64,000 nucleotides of DNA from JASHPR01 sp963795055 (GTDB lineage Bacteria; Actinomycetota; Actinomycetes; Streptosporangiales; Streptosporangiaceae), in NCBI GenBank assembly GCA_963795055.1, contig CAWCGJ010000005.1:248001-312000 (forward strand), in the 5' to 3' direction. Of the stretch, positions 8,078 through 16,336 are shown piece by piece. The notes beneath the pieces are model-generated. The model was not told where the DNA came from. It did not search any database and saw only the letters and a list, made by a program, of their open reading frames with translations. Each line of letters opens with the position of its first letter. Position 1 is the stretch's first letter. Made by a program: the position numbers and the translations under genes.

Positions 8078-8940
8078 CGAGCGAGCCCAGGCCGGTCGCC
8101 GTCAACCTGCTCGGCGTGGTCGAGCACCCGGCGCTGGACGGCGGCCCGTGGCGGATTGACCGTGACGGCGCTCCGTACGTACCTGTGGGGGACGGCGGGA
8201 TCGTGCTGGACCTGCAACTCGGGGACTCGGTGTTCCGGCTGGCCGGCGACCATGCCGCGCCGGGTGCCTGCCTGACGCACGCGGACGTCGCGGCCCGGCA
8301 CGCGCTGTCGGTCTACGCCTGCATCGGTAACACCGCGCGGGTGCGGACCGGCCGGGCCGCGGGCGCGCGCGGCGTGGTCCTCGGCCAGCGCGGCGAGGAA
8401 GGGCGCGTGATCGTGGGCTTCGGCCAGGCCGACCTGGCCCGGATGCGGCCCTCCAACCAGGTGACCGTGCGCGCGTTCGGCCAGGGGATGCGGCCGGAGG
8501 CGCTGCGGCCGGACGTCATGGTGATGAACCTCGACCCCGGCGCGCTGGCCCTGCTGCCGGTCGCGGTGCCGGGCCGCCGCGACGCGGCGGTGACCGTCGG
8601 CGTGCGGATGACCGTGCCGAGCAAGCTGGCCGGGAACGGCATCGGACGGCCGGCCGCGGGATGGGACCTGGACCTGCAGCTGCCGCCGCCCGGGCCGGAC
8701 GGTGCCGGAGACCTGCTGCTGGGGGATCTGGTCGCGGTCACCGACCTCGACGCACGGTGGAATATGGGGTATCGACGGGACTGGATGACGGTCGGCGTGG
8801 TGGTCCACGGGGACAGTCCGCAGCCCGGGCACGGGCCGGGCATCACGCCCGTGCTGACCGGGCCGGCCGGGGCGTTGCAGCCACAGCCGGATCCGGCCGG
8901 TCACGTCGGCTTGACCGGGGCGGTGCTAAAACTACAGTGA
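8074..8940 (+). CDS. DUF4438-like protein, second copy
   Basis: 288 residues, a diverged paralogue of the preceding gene. It has the same order of blocks: VNLLGVVEHP, YVPVGDGGIVLDLQLGDSVF, an ACIGNTARVRTG segment matching TCVGNEVRVASG of copy one, VMNLDPGALALLPV matching KNCDPGLIERMP, and GYRRDWMTVGVVVHG matching GYRAGYLTIGVIS. It starts with GTG at 8074 after a strong Shine-Dalgarno (GGAGGGGAG), overlapping the upstream stop. Tandem retention of two diverged copies suggests they form a heteromer or handle two substrates. Function unknown. Confidence 0.72.
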   Translation: MTSEPRPVAVNLLGVVEHPALDGGPWRIDRDGAPYVPVGDGGIVLDLQLGDSVFRLAGDHAAPGACLTHADVAARHALSVYACIGNTARVRTGRAAGARGVVLGQRGEEGRVIVGFGQADLARMRPSNQVTVRAFGQGMRPEALRPDVMVMNLDPGALALLPVAVPGRRDAAVTVGVRMTVPSKLAGNGIGRPAAGWDLDLQLPPPGPDGAGDLLLGDLVAVTDLDARWNMGYRRDWMTVGVVVHGDSPQPGHGPGITPVLTGPAGALQPQPDPAGHVGLTGAVLKLQ

Positions 8941-8972
8941 CTGACGACACCCCCCGATCCGGGTGAGGGAGA

Positions 8973-9653
8973 GTGGGAGCCATACTCGAGCACGTCTCGC
9001 TGCCGGAAGCGGTAGGCCGGGCCCTCCGGCGCCGCATCCTGAACAATGAGCTGCCCGCCGAGACCCGCCTCGTCGAAGCGAACCTGGCCGCCGAGTTCGG
9101 GGTCAGCCGGGGGACCATCCGGGACGCCATGCGCAGCCTGCAGGCCGAGGGCCTGATCGCGATCGTGCCCCGCCGGTACACCGTGGTGACCAGGATGTCA
9201 CCCGATGACGCCGAGGACGTGTGCTTCGCCAGGTACGTGCTGGAGCACGCCGGCTTTGACGGCGGCTTCGGGCCGAACCGCAAGGAGCTGGTCAGGAACC
9301 TGCGGCTGGCGCTGGAGCACATGTCGGTCGCCGCGCGGACCGACGACATGGACGCGCTGGTCGACAGCGATACCCGGTTCCACGAGCTGCTCATCGACGT
9401 GTCCGGGCGGCGCCGGCTCAAGGACCTCTGGTCCATGCTCAACAGCCAGATGGGCGCGGTGATGCGGGAGGAGATCGAGCGCCAGGGCATCAGCCTGCTG
9501 GACGCGGCCGAGCGGCACCGCGCCATCTTCGACGCGGTCAGCGACGGCGACCTCAGCCGGCTGCGCCGGGAACTACGGGTCCACTACCTGACGGGGTTTC
9601 CTGACCGGGACGGTCCTGCGCCATCACCTCCGGATCGTGCAGGTGACACGTGA
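8973..9653 (+). CDS. GntR-family regulator with FCD (FadR-type) ligand domain
   Basis: 226 residues. The N-terminal winged helix covers about 8-70 (ILNNELPAETRLVEANLAAEFGVSRGTIRDAMRSLQAEGLI). The all-helical C-terminal FCD domain covers about 80-215, with the metal/ligand-type D-x-x-FHELLIDVSG and a late AAERHRAIFDAV segment. GTG start at 8973 after GGGTGAGGGAGA. It probably represses the surrounding uptake and catabolic genes through the TTGTCGACAA palindromes at 4608, 4814 and 11735. FCD domains usually bind organic acids, which suits a hydroxyacid pathway. Its last 101 bp overlap the convergent ATPase gene. Confidence 0.93.
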   Translation: MGAILEHVSLPEAVGRALRRRILNNELPAETRLVEANLAAEFGVSRGTIRDAMRSLQAEGLIAIVPRRYTVVTRMSPDDAEDVCFARYVLEHAGFDGGFGPNRKELVRNLRLALEHMSVAARTDDMDALVDSDTRFHELLIDVSGRRRLKDLWSMLNSQMGAVMREEIERQGISLLDAAERHRAIFDAVSDGDLSRLRRELRVHYLTGFPDRDGPAPSPPDRAGDT

Positions 9654-10644
9654 CCGAACGGCCGCCCGGCAGCTGAATCAGCGCGGGCTCGCGCTCCCGG
9701 CAGACCGGCATGGCCATCGGGCAGCGCGGGTGGAAATGGCAGCCCGACGGGCGCTCGATGGCGTTCGGGATGTCGCCGGTCAGCGCGGGCTTGATCGCCT
9801 TGCGGTGGGTGGTGAGCCGCGGCGCCGCGCGGACCAGCGCCTGGGTGTACGGATGCAGCGGCTCGGCGAAGATCGCCTCCGTGGGCGCCTGCTCGACCAC
9901 CCGGCCCAGGTAGAGCACGGCCGTGCGCTGGCTGATGTGGCGGGCGACATCCAGGTCGTGCGTGACGAACAGGTAGGTCAGGCCGCGCTCCTCCTGGAGC
10001 CGGATCATCAGGTTGAGCACCTGGGCCTGGATCGAGACGTCGAGCGCGGACAGCGGCTCGTCGGCGATGACGACCTCAGGCTCGACGGCCAGCGCGCGGG
10101 CGATCCCCACCCGCTGCCGCTCCCCGCCGCTGAACGCGTGCGGGCGCCGGGCCGCCTGTGCCGTGGACAGCCCGACCGTGCGCAGCAGCTCGGCCACCCG
10201 GTCCGCGCGCTCCTTGCGCCCCACCACGTGGTGCACCTTGAGCACCTCGGTCAGCGACTGGCCGATGGTCATCGTCGGGTTCAGCGACGAGTACGGATCC
10301 TGGAACACGCCCTGGACCTGCCGCCGCACGGCACGGGCGGTCTCGCTTTTGCGGTCGAGGATGCTCACGCCGCGGTAGCGGATGTCGCCGCTGGTCGGCT
10401 GGTACAGGCCGAGCAGCAGGCGGCCGAACGTGGTCTTGCCCGAGCCGGTCTCGCCGACCAGCGCGAGGGTCTCGCCGCGCCGGATCGTCAGCGACACCCC
10501 GTCCACGGCCTTGAGGCTGGGCCGGGTCCGGCCCACCGCGTCGCGCCCGGCCGAGAAATGCTTGGCCACCTGCACCGTTTCGATGATCGGCACGTCGGCG
10601 CCGGTCGCGGCCTCCGCGGCCGGGACCTCGCTACCCGCGGTCAC
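9553..10644 (-). CDS. Dipeptide/oligopeptide ABC transporter ATPase (DppF/OppF-like)
   Basis: 363 residues. Walker A GETGSGKTTFGRLLLGL (about 64-80), Q-loop GVFQDPYSSLNP, signature FSGGERQRVGIARAL, Walker B EVVIADEPLSALD, switch His in VTHDLDVARHIS, and the C-terminal oligopeptide region with CHFHPRCPM. It is the second ATPase needed beside the partial one at 1-988, although separated from that operon by 4 kb. The GTG start overlaps the end of the SDR gene by 14 bp, so the two are co-transcribed. Its 3' end runs 101 bp into the convergent GntR gene. Confidence 0.94.
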   Translation of the reverse strand: MTAGSEVPAAEAATGADVPIIETVQVAKHFSAGRDAVGRTRPSLKAVDGVSLTIRRGETLALVGETGSGKTTFGRLLLGLYQPTSGDIRYRGVSILDRKSETARAVRRQVQGVFQDPYSSLNPTMTIGQSLTEVLKVHHVVGRKERADRVAELLRTVGLSTAQAARRPHAFSGGERQRVGIARALAVEPEVVIADEPLSALDVSIQAQVLNLMIRLQEERGLTYLFVTHDLDVARHISQRTAVLYLGRVVEQAPTEAIFAEPLHPYTQALVRAAPRLTTHRKAIKPALTGDIPNAIERPSGCHFHPRCPMAMPVCREREPALIQLPGGRSVTCHLHDPEVMAQDRPGQETPSGSGPVVPGAAG

Positions 10645-11410
10645 TGCTCTGCCCCTTCCCGGCGTGGGCGTGCAGGGAGAACCGGCCCGCGTTGGAGCCG
10701 CCGTCCACCTCCAGCACCGTGCCGGTGATGTGGCCCGCGTCGCGGGACGCCAGGAAGAGCACCGCGCTGGCGATGTCCCGCGGGTGGCCGGCCTGGCCGA
10801 GCGGGATCGACCGGACCAGCGCGGCGCGCAGTTCCTTGGGCGCGCGGTCGGGGTAGGCGTCGCTCCAGCCCCGGACGTCGATATACCCGGGGGAGACCAC
10901 GTTCACCCGGATCCCGTGCGGCCCGAGCTCCATGGCGAACACCTTGCTCATGGTCTCGACCGCCGCCTTCGACGCGCTGTAGGCGGCGCCGGCCGGGCGG
11001 GGGCTGCGGGCCGACCCGGTCGAGATGCTGACCACGGCGGCATCCCGCGCGCCGCGGCCCACGCAGTGCCGGGCGAACGCCTGGGTCATCATGAAGGTGC
11101 CGGTGACGTTCACGCTGAAGACCCGCTCCCAGGCGTCGGCGGGCATCTCGAGGAGCGTGCCGTCGGGATAGGAGGCCGCGTCGTTGACCAGGATGTCCGC
11201 CTTGCCCCAGCGGCTGACCGCGGCCTCGATGACCTGGTCGGCCAGCCCCGGGCGGCCGATGTCCCCGGTGACCGTGGCCACGCGCGGGTCACCGCCGAAG
11301 TACCCGGAGTCCATCAGGTCGCAGACCAGGACCTGGGCGCCCTCGTCCGCGAAGCCCTGCGCGATGGCGCGGCCGATCCCGTTGGAGCCCCCGGTGACCA
11401 CGGCGACCAT
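10631..11410 (-). CDS. Short-chain dehydrogenase/reductase (SDR)
   Basis: Classical NAD(P)-dependent SDR, 259 residues from the ATG at 11410. Cofactor motif TGGSNGIGRA, the Asn region ILVNDAASYP, catalytic Ser in SISTGSA, YSASK (Tyr and Lys) and the PGYIDV loop are all present. The frame stays open upstream through ten 27-bp repeats, each containing an in-frame GTG, so longer N-termini of GTVPEARSD repeats are possible. I chose 11410 because family homology begins there, although its Shine-Dalgarno (GAGGG) is too close to be convincing. Operon with the downstream ATPase gene. Confidence 0.88.
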   Translation of the reverse strand: MVAVVTGGSNGIGRAIAQGFADEGAQVLVCDLMDSGYFGGDPRVATVTGDIGRPGLADQVIEAAVSRWGKADILVNDAASYPDGTLLEMPADAWERVFSVNVTGTFMMTQAFARHCVGRGARDAAVVSISTGSARSPRPAGAAYSASKAAVETMSKVFAMELGPHGIRVNVVSPGYIDVRGWSDAYPDRAPKELRAALVRSIPLGQAGHPRDIASAVLFLASRDAGHITGTVLEVDGGSNAGRFSLHAHAGKGQSSDRG

Positions 11411-11430
11411 GCCCTCGAAGCGCGCACCCG

Positions 11431-11710
11431 GCACCGTGCCGTCCGAGCGTGCCTCCGGCACCGTGCCGTCCGAGCGTGCCTCCGGCACCGTGCCGTCCGA
11501 GCGTGCCTCCGGCACCGTGCCGTCCGAGCGTGCCTCCGGCACCGTGCCGTCCGAGCGTGCCTCCGGCACCGTGCCGTCCGAGCGTGCCTCCGGCACCGTG
11601 CCGTCCGAGCGTGCCTCCGGCACCGTGCCGTCCGAGCGTGCCTCCGGCACCGTGCCGTCCGAGCGTGCCTCCGGCACCGTGCCGTCCGAGCGTGCCTCCG
11701 GCACGACGCC
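11431..11710. repeat. 27-bp tandem repeat, 10 copies
   Basis: Units start at 11441, 11468, 11495 and so on to 11684. Copies are identical except at the array edges. On the plus strand each contains GTCCGAGCG and GGCACCGTGCC (a short inverted repeat). 27 is a multiple of three, so reading frames on both strands stay open. On the minus strand the frame that enters the SDR gene reads GTVPEARSD per unit, with a GTG and a GGAGG in every unit. There are no unique spacers, so it is not a CRISPR. Confidence 0.97.
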
Positions 11711-11734
11711 TCCCGCACGCAGCTCATCGCCGCA

Positions 11735-11764
11735 TTGTCGATTGTCGACTAAAGTCACTATAGG
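11735..11764 (+). promoter_or_regulatory. Promoter and degenerate GntR operator C upstream of the lyase gene
   Basis: -35 TTGTCG (11735-11740), an 18-bp spacer and -10 TATAGG (11759-11764). The segment carries two direct ATTGTCGA half-sites and TTGTCGACTA (11742-11751), which differs from the operator core at one position. The same regulator could control the SDR on one side and the lyase and hydrolase on the other. Confidence 0.5.
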
Positions 11765-11809
11765 GGCCAGCGCGCGGGTCTGGCCAGAGCCGGCAGGGCG
11801 GAGCCGCTG

Positions 11810-12571
11810 ATGGAGTTGTTCACCGGAGTCGGGGTAGCCCTGGTCACTCTGCTGGATGACGACGGCGGCGTCGACGCGGCCGCCACCGCCTCGCTCGCGG
11901 CCGATCTCGTCGGCCGGGGCATGCGGGCCGTGCTGGCCTGCGGTACGACCGGCGAGGCGGGCACTCTGACCGACGCCGAGCGCAGCGAGATCATCCGCGC
12001 GGTGCGCGATGCCGTGCCGCCGGACGTCCCGGTGCTGGCCGGCACCGGTGCCACCAGCCCGGGCCGCGCGGCGGAACTGACGGCGGCCGCCTCCGCGGCC
12101 GGCGCGGACGCGGTGCTGGCCTGGCCGCCACCCGGCTCCGAGGATCTGGGCGGTTACTACGCCACCGTGGCCAAGGCCGCTGCGGGCCTGCCGGTGCTCG
12201 CTTACCACATCCCGTGGATCTCGTCGCCGGGCGTCCCGGTCAGCGCGCTGGCCGACCTGCCGGTGGCCGGGCTGAAGGACTCATCGGGCGATCCGGACCG
12301 GCTGCTGGCCGAGGTGGCGCGCTACCGCGGCTGCACCTACGTCGGGTCATCGGCGCTGCTGGCCCTGGCCGGGCCGCTCGGCGGTACGGGCGCGATCCTG
12401 GCCGTCGCCAACGCCGAGCCCGAGCTCTGCTGTGCGGCGTTCGCCGGCGATCCCGGGGCCCAGCATCGGCTGATCGACGTTCACCTCGCGGTCCGCGAGG
12501 GTGGCGTGCCGGCCCTCAAGCGGATCCTGGCCGAGCAGCGCGGCACCCCCGCGCTGACCCGGGTCGGCTGA
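11810..12571 (+). CDS. Dihydrodipicolinate synthase (DapA)-family aldolase/lyase
   Basis: Class I TIM-barrel lyase, 253 residues, shorter than the usual about 290-300 because the C-terminal helices are reduced. The substrate-binding motif CGTTGEAGTLT (about 44-54), Tyr132 (AYHIPW) and the Schiff-base Lys156 (GLKDSSGD) are intact, so it should be active on a 2-oxoacid-type substrate. In this sugar/hydroxyacid context a 2-keto-3-deoxy-acid aldolase or related lyase is more likely than lysine biosynthesis; that is inference. ATG at 11810 with GGCGGAG upstream, behind operator C. Confidence 0.87.
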   Translation: MELFTGVGVALVTLLDDDGGVDAAATASLAADLVGRGMRAVLACGTTGEAGTLTDAERSEIIRAVRDAVPPDVPVLAGTGATSPGRAAELTAAASAAGADAVLAWPPPGSEDLGGYYATVAKAAAGLPVLAYHIPWISSPGVPVSALADLPVAGLKDSSGDPDRLLAEVARYRGCTYVGSSALLALAGPLGGTGAILAVANAEPELCCAAFAGDPGAQHRLIDVHLAVREGGVPALKRILAEQRGTPALTRVG

Positions 12572-12668
12572 CCCGAACACCACGTCCCCGGACGGCGTCT
12601 GGTGCGGCTGACCGTCGGCCGGACGGTATAACGGTCTTCTGGATCGCCGCTGACGAGGAGTGCTGCCT

Positions 12669-13922
12669 GTGACCGGACTCGCCCGATCGCCGTCCGCCGC
12701 CGAGGAGGCGCCAGGGCTGGCGCTGATGACCGGAGCGCCGCCGTTCGGCGAGCAGTCCAGGGTGACGCTCGCGAACTGGCAGGACCCGCCGTTCAACCGG
12801 TGGGCCTTCCAGCACATCCGCGAGCTGATCCCGACGGCGAGGATCGCGCGGGCGCCGGGGGCGCCGTGGCCGCTGCCGCGCGCGGAACGCGACGTCCTGG
12901 GTTTCCGGTTCCGGTACGCAGAACGTGAGCTGAGCGTGGCCGAACTGCTAGCGGAGACCTACACCGACGGCTTCCTGGTGCTGCACCGGGGCCAGATCGT
13001 GGCCGAGCACTACTTCAACGGCCTGGCCCCCGAAGTCCCGCACCTGCTGATGTCCGTGTCCAAGTCGGTGACCTCGGCGATCGCCGGCGTGCTGGTCGGC
13101 CAGGGCGAGTTGGCGGTCTCCGCCCGTGTCGAGGAGATCGTCCCGGAACTCGGCGGTACCTCGTTCGAGGGCGCGACCGTGCAGGACCTGCTGGACATGC
13201 GGGCCGGGACCCAGTTCGACGAGAACTACGACAACCCCGAGGCCGACGTGCGCACCTACGAGCGGGTGTACCTGTGGCGCCCGGACAACGGTCAGCCCAG
13301 GCCCGCGGACGCGCTCGGCTACTTCGCGACGCTGCAGAACGACGGCCCGCACGGCGGCCCGTTCCGGTACCGCTCGATCCTCACTGACGTGCTGGCCTGG
13401 GTGATCGAGCGAGCGGCCGGGGCCCGGCTGCACCAGCTCATCGCCAGCGAACTGTGGCAGCCGATGGGCGCCGAGTTCGACGCGGAGATCACGGTCGACG
13501 CCCGCGGCAACCCGATGGCCGACGGCGGCATCTGTGCGACCCTGCGCGACGTGGCCCGGTTCGGCCAGCTACACCTGCAGGGCGGCCGGGTCGGCGACCG
13601 CGTCATCGTGCCCGGCGCCTGGATCGACGACACGATCCGGGGCGCCCCCGACGGCGCCGAGGCGTTCGTCGGCGGGGACAACCCGCCCGGCTACCTGCCC
13701 GGGGCCCACTACCGCAACTGCTGGTGGGTCAGGGACCCGGCCGTGCCGTTCTTCCACGCCTCGGGCATCAACGGCCAGAACATCTTCGTGCACGTCCCGT
13801 CTCAGACCGTGGTGGCCAAGCTGTCAACCTGGCCCACCGCGCTGAGCCCGGCCTTGGGGCCGACTGTCCAGGCTGCGCTCGCCATAGCCAGTGCCCTGCA
13901 GGCCGGCGATCTTCGCGGCTAG
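12669..13922 (+). CDS. NylB-like serine hydrolase (class C beta-lactamase fold)
   Basis: 417 residues from the GTG at 12669, chosen because GACGAGGAG lies 8 bp upstream; a GTG at 12660 would overlap that site. Blocks recall 6-aminohexanoate-dimer hydrolase: TLANWQDPPFNRWAF, TYTDGFLVL, LLMSVSKS with nucleophile Ser129 and Lys132, a Tyr in FRYRSILTDVLAWVIERAAG, ITVDARGNPMADGGI and INGQN near the C-terminus. It probably cleaves an amide or ester. No signal peptide is seen, so it would act in the cytoplasm on the imported compound. It closes the regulated island before a bidirectional terminator. Confidence 0.86.
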   Translation: MTGLARSPSAAEEAPGLALMTGAPPFGEQSRVTLANWQDPPFNRWAFQHIRELIPTARIARAPGAPWPLPRAERDVLGFRFRYAERELSVAELLAETYTDGFLVLHRGQIVAEHYFNGLAPEVPHLLMSVSKSVTSAIAGVLVGQGELAVSARVEEIVPELGGTSFEGATVQDLLDMRAGTQFDENYDNPEADVRTYERVYLWRPDNGQPRPADALGYFATLQNDGPHGGPFRYRSILTDVLAWVIERAAGARLHQLIASELWQPMGAEFDAEITVDARGNPMADGGICATLRDVARFGQLHLQGGRVGDRVIVPGAWIDDTIRGAPDGAEAFVGGDNPPGYLPGAHYRNCWWVRDPAVPFFHASGINGQNIFVHVPSQTVVAKLSTWPTALSPALGPTVQAALAIASALQAGDLRG

Positions 13923-13941
13923 GCCGGCTGCAGGGCACTGG
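13888..13941. terminator. Hairpin between convergent hydrolase and protease genes
   Basis: Arms CCAGTGCCCTGCAGGCCGGC (13888-13907) and GCCGGCTGCAGGGCACTGG (13923-13941) are complementary except for one bulged G, with a 15-nt loop that includes the hydrolase stop codon. It lies between convergent genes and can serve both strands. No clear U-tract follows, as is common in actinomycetes. Confidence 0.7.
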
Positions 13942-13967
13942 GGCTTGGGGTAGGACCGGCGCGTTCC

Positions 13968-15392
13968 TTACGCGGCCGGGCCCGTGGCCAGGGTCACGGT
14001 GGCGGACTGGGCCTGGCCGGACTGGTCGGTCCAGCCGATGCGGACGCTGTCCCCGGCGCGGTGCTGCTCCATCGCTGCCTGCAGCGCGGACGGTGAGGAG
14101 ACCGGCTGGCCGTCGACCGAGGTGATCACGTCGCCCGCGGTGATGCCGGCCTTCTCGGCGGCGCCTCCCGGCAGGACCCCCGCGATCATGGCCCCGCTGC
14201 CGGACGGCACGCCCTGGGACTCGGCGTCGCTCGCGGACGAGACCTCCACCCCCAGGAACCCCGTGGTGCCGATGTGCACCGTGGCCGAGGCGTCGCCGGC
14301 CTCGATCTGCCGGGCAATGGAGAGCGCCTCGTTGATCGGGATCGCGAAGGCCTCGGTCGCGGTGGTCTGCGCGGTCTCGTTCGGCGAGCTGGACGAGGAC
14401 GCCGCGGTGTCGATTCCGATCACCTGCCCGGCCGTGTTGACCAGCGGCCCGCCCGAGTCGCCCGGCTGGATGGGAGCGTTGTCGTTGATGAGCCCGCTCA
14501 GCTGCTCCGAGGTACCGGATCCCTCGTCCGAGGCCGTGATCGAGGAGTTGAGGCCGGTGACCTTGCCGGTGGCGACCGATGGGGTGCCGCCCTTGCCCTC
14601 GGCGTTGCCGAGCGCGACCACCTTCTGGCCGACCGCCACGGTCGAGGAGTCGCCCAGGCTCACGGTTTGCAGCCCGGAGGCTCCCTGAAGCTGCAGGACT
14701 GCGACGTCCTTGGTCGTGTCGTAGCCCACGACCTTGGCCGTGTAGGTGCGGCCGTTGCCGATATCGGTGACCTTGATCGAGGTGGCGCCGTTGATGACGT
14801 GGTTGTTGGTCAGCACCTCGCCCGACGAGGTCAGCACCAGCCCGGTGCCGGCCGCCTCGGCCTGCTGGTAACCGAGCGTGGAGACCACGTCGACCAGGCC
14901 GGGATCGGTCTGCGCGGCGATCTGTGACGTGGTCAGCACCGCGCTGTCCTCGCCGATGCTCGCGGCCTGCACTCCGAAGAAGGTGGCCAGGCCTACCGCG
15001 AGGGCGACGCCGGCCATCAGCGCGGGGCGGCGGAAGCGCCGGGCCGGGCGGTTCGGGGCCCGGTGGCTGCCTCCGCTGTAGGCCGCCGGGATGCCGTAGC
15101 CGCCGGGATAACCGGGGTCGGCCGGGGCGCCCGGGCCGCCGGGATAACCGGGGTAACCGGGATCGCCGTAGCCGACCGAGCCGCCGGGGTAACCGGGGTA
15201 ACCGGGATCGCCGTAGCCGACTGAGCCGCCGGGGTGACCGGGATGACCGGGATGGCCGGGGTGGTCGTAGCTGGCTGAGGCGCCGTAACCGCCAGGGTGC
15301 GCGGGCCCGGCCGCACCGGCGGCGGGCTCGGACGGCGCGGGCTGGGCCTGCCCCGCCTCCGCCGAGGTCGGCGGCTCGTGGTTGCTGCTCAT
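13968..15392 (-). CDS. HtrA/DegP-like S1C serine protease with PDZ domain
   Basis: 474 residues from ATG 15392 (GAGGGG 8 bp upstream; an in-frame ATG at 15416 is less likely). Residues 1-118 are a cytoplasmic Pro/Gly/Tyr-rich tail with two copies of GGSVGYGDPGYPGYP. A single membrane anchor covers about 124-143. The trypsin-like domain has His198 (NNHVI), Asp229 (TKDVAV) and Ser313 (GDSGGPL). A PDZ domain covers about 385-470 (GAAEKAGITAGDVITSVDGQPV). It is likely an anchored extracytoplasmic quality-control protease. The about 220 bp upstream are unusually A/T-rich, as expected for a promoter region. Confidence 0.95.
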   Translation of the reverse strand: MSSNHEPPTSAEAGQAQPAPSEPAAGAAGPAHPGGYGASASYDHPGHPGHPGHPGGSVGYGDPGYPGYPGGSVGYGDPGYPGYPGGPGAPADPGYPGGYGIPAAYSGGSHRAPNRPARRFRRPALMAGVALAVGLATFFGVQAASIGEDSAVLTTSQIAAQTDPGLVDVVSTLGYQQAEAAGTGLVLTSSGEVLTNNHVINGATSIKVTDIGNGRTYTAKVVGYDTTKDVAVLQLQGASGLQTVSLGDSSTVAVGQKVVALGNAEGKGGTPSVATGKVTGLNSSITASDEGSGTSEQLSGLINDNAPIQPGDSGGPLVNTAGQVIGIDTAASSSSSPNETAQTTATEAFAIPINEALSIARQIEAGDASATVHIGTTGFLGVEVSSASDAESQGVPSGSGAMIAGVLPGGAAEKAGITAGDVITSVDGQPVSSPSALQAAMEQHRAGDSVRIGWTDQSGQAQSATVTLATGPAA

Positions 15393-15639
15393 CGGGACAA
15401 TCCCCTCGGTACGCATTCGACGTTCTTCGTTCCCATGGTCGGCCGCGTACCTGGAAGAAAGCTGAAAGCTTTCTGTTCACTGACTATGTCTTTGCTGACG
15501 CTGGTCACTATTCGGAAAAAAGTGTCTATTTGCGACCTCTAACGGTGGTTGAAGAAGTGCACCATCGGGGGAACTTGCCGGTATATGTACCGGATGGCTC
15601 GCTATAGGGCGTTGTGCTGAAGGGTAAAAGGCGGTGCTA

Positions 15640-15992
15640 TCTGCGGAGCCGGAGCGGTGCCGGAGTCTGGGATCGGGGTGTGGGCGGGGTCGTTGCCGGT
15701 GAGGTCAGCCAGCACCAGGCGGGGCCGGGGCCGAGCCGGCCGGTCTGCACGTACCCGGCGCGGCGCCACCGGGCGACGACCCCGCGTGCGCTGTCGGCCG
15801 CACGCTCAAGAACGCGGCCAGCTGGTCGTAAGGGGCGCCGCACAGCAGCAGCAGCCCGGCGACATCCCGCCCGCCCAGCCGCACGTGTCCGGCGTCGGCG
15901 CGGCGGACCGGCGGCCCGCCGTCCACGGCAAGCGTGCTAGCAGCGTCCATGACCTCTGATGCATGGATCGGCCCCAGCCGGTTCTCATCCAC
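15640..15992 (-). pseudogene. Decayed winged-helix gene remnant
   Basis: Two minus-strand frames join into one protein-like sequence. One (15992 to about 15800) contains LGGRDVAGLLLLCGAPYDQLAAFL. The other (about 15790 to 15640) continues ARGVVARWRRAGYVQTGRL and PAWCWLT. I recall this arrangement from actinomycete winged-helix proteins linked to mobile or conjugative DNA. At least one frameshift near 15790-15840 and a ragged 3' end indicate loss of function. The family assignment is from memory. Confidence 0.45.
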
Positions 15993-16043
15993 CGCGTGCG
16001 ACCCTCCGGGCCATGGGGATCTAAGCAGCTACGGCCATGGCGC

Positions 16044-16235
16044 TCACGGCTTGCCGGGGCTGTCGAATTCTCCGCGCCGCGCTCCTGCGAGGAATGCGCG
16101 CCATCCGGCGGATGTAAATCGCAGGATCGCCGTTTCGGGGTTCTTGCTGTCACGCACGCCTACCTGGCCATCAGGCAGGCGCGCCACCTCGACGCAGTTG
16201 TTGTTGGCGAAGCTGTAACTCGACTTGATCCACAT
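16044..16235 (-). CDS. DUF397 family small protein
   Basis: 63 residues from ATG 16235, chosen for AAGGAG 6 bp upstream (an in-frame ATG at 16265 lacks this). It has the DUF397 pattern: WIKSSYS, NNNCVEVARLPDGQVGVRDSKNPE and a final W-R-A-F-L. Such proteins occur by the dozen in actinomycetes, typically paired with XRE regulators; the WhiJ/AbaA-like sets are the best-known case. Here the XRE gene is at 17629, with a methyltransferase gene between them. Its role is probably as a partner of that regulator. Confidence 0.9.
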   Translation of the reverse strand: MWIKSSYSFANNNCVEVARLPDGQVGVRDSKNPETAILRFTSAGWRAFLAGARRGEFDSPGKP

Positions 16236-16336
16236 CTGGGGCTCCTTAGCCGTGATAGTAGACATCGGGGGCCGTCAGCCCGGCGCGCTGGCGGCGGTCG
16301 TGCTGCAGCACGATCGTGTGCTACCAGCCTGGGCGC

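Noticed and set aside
11431..11710. Possible CRISPR array
   Set aside because: The 27-bp units are directly adjacent, with no unique spacers and no Cas genes nearby.
10631..12208. SDR with a 525-residue extent
   Set aside because: The region beyond the repeat array is antisense to the DHDPS-family gene and shows no homology. The SDR domain starts at about 11410.
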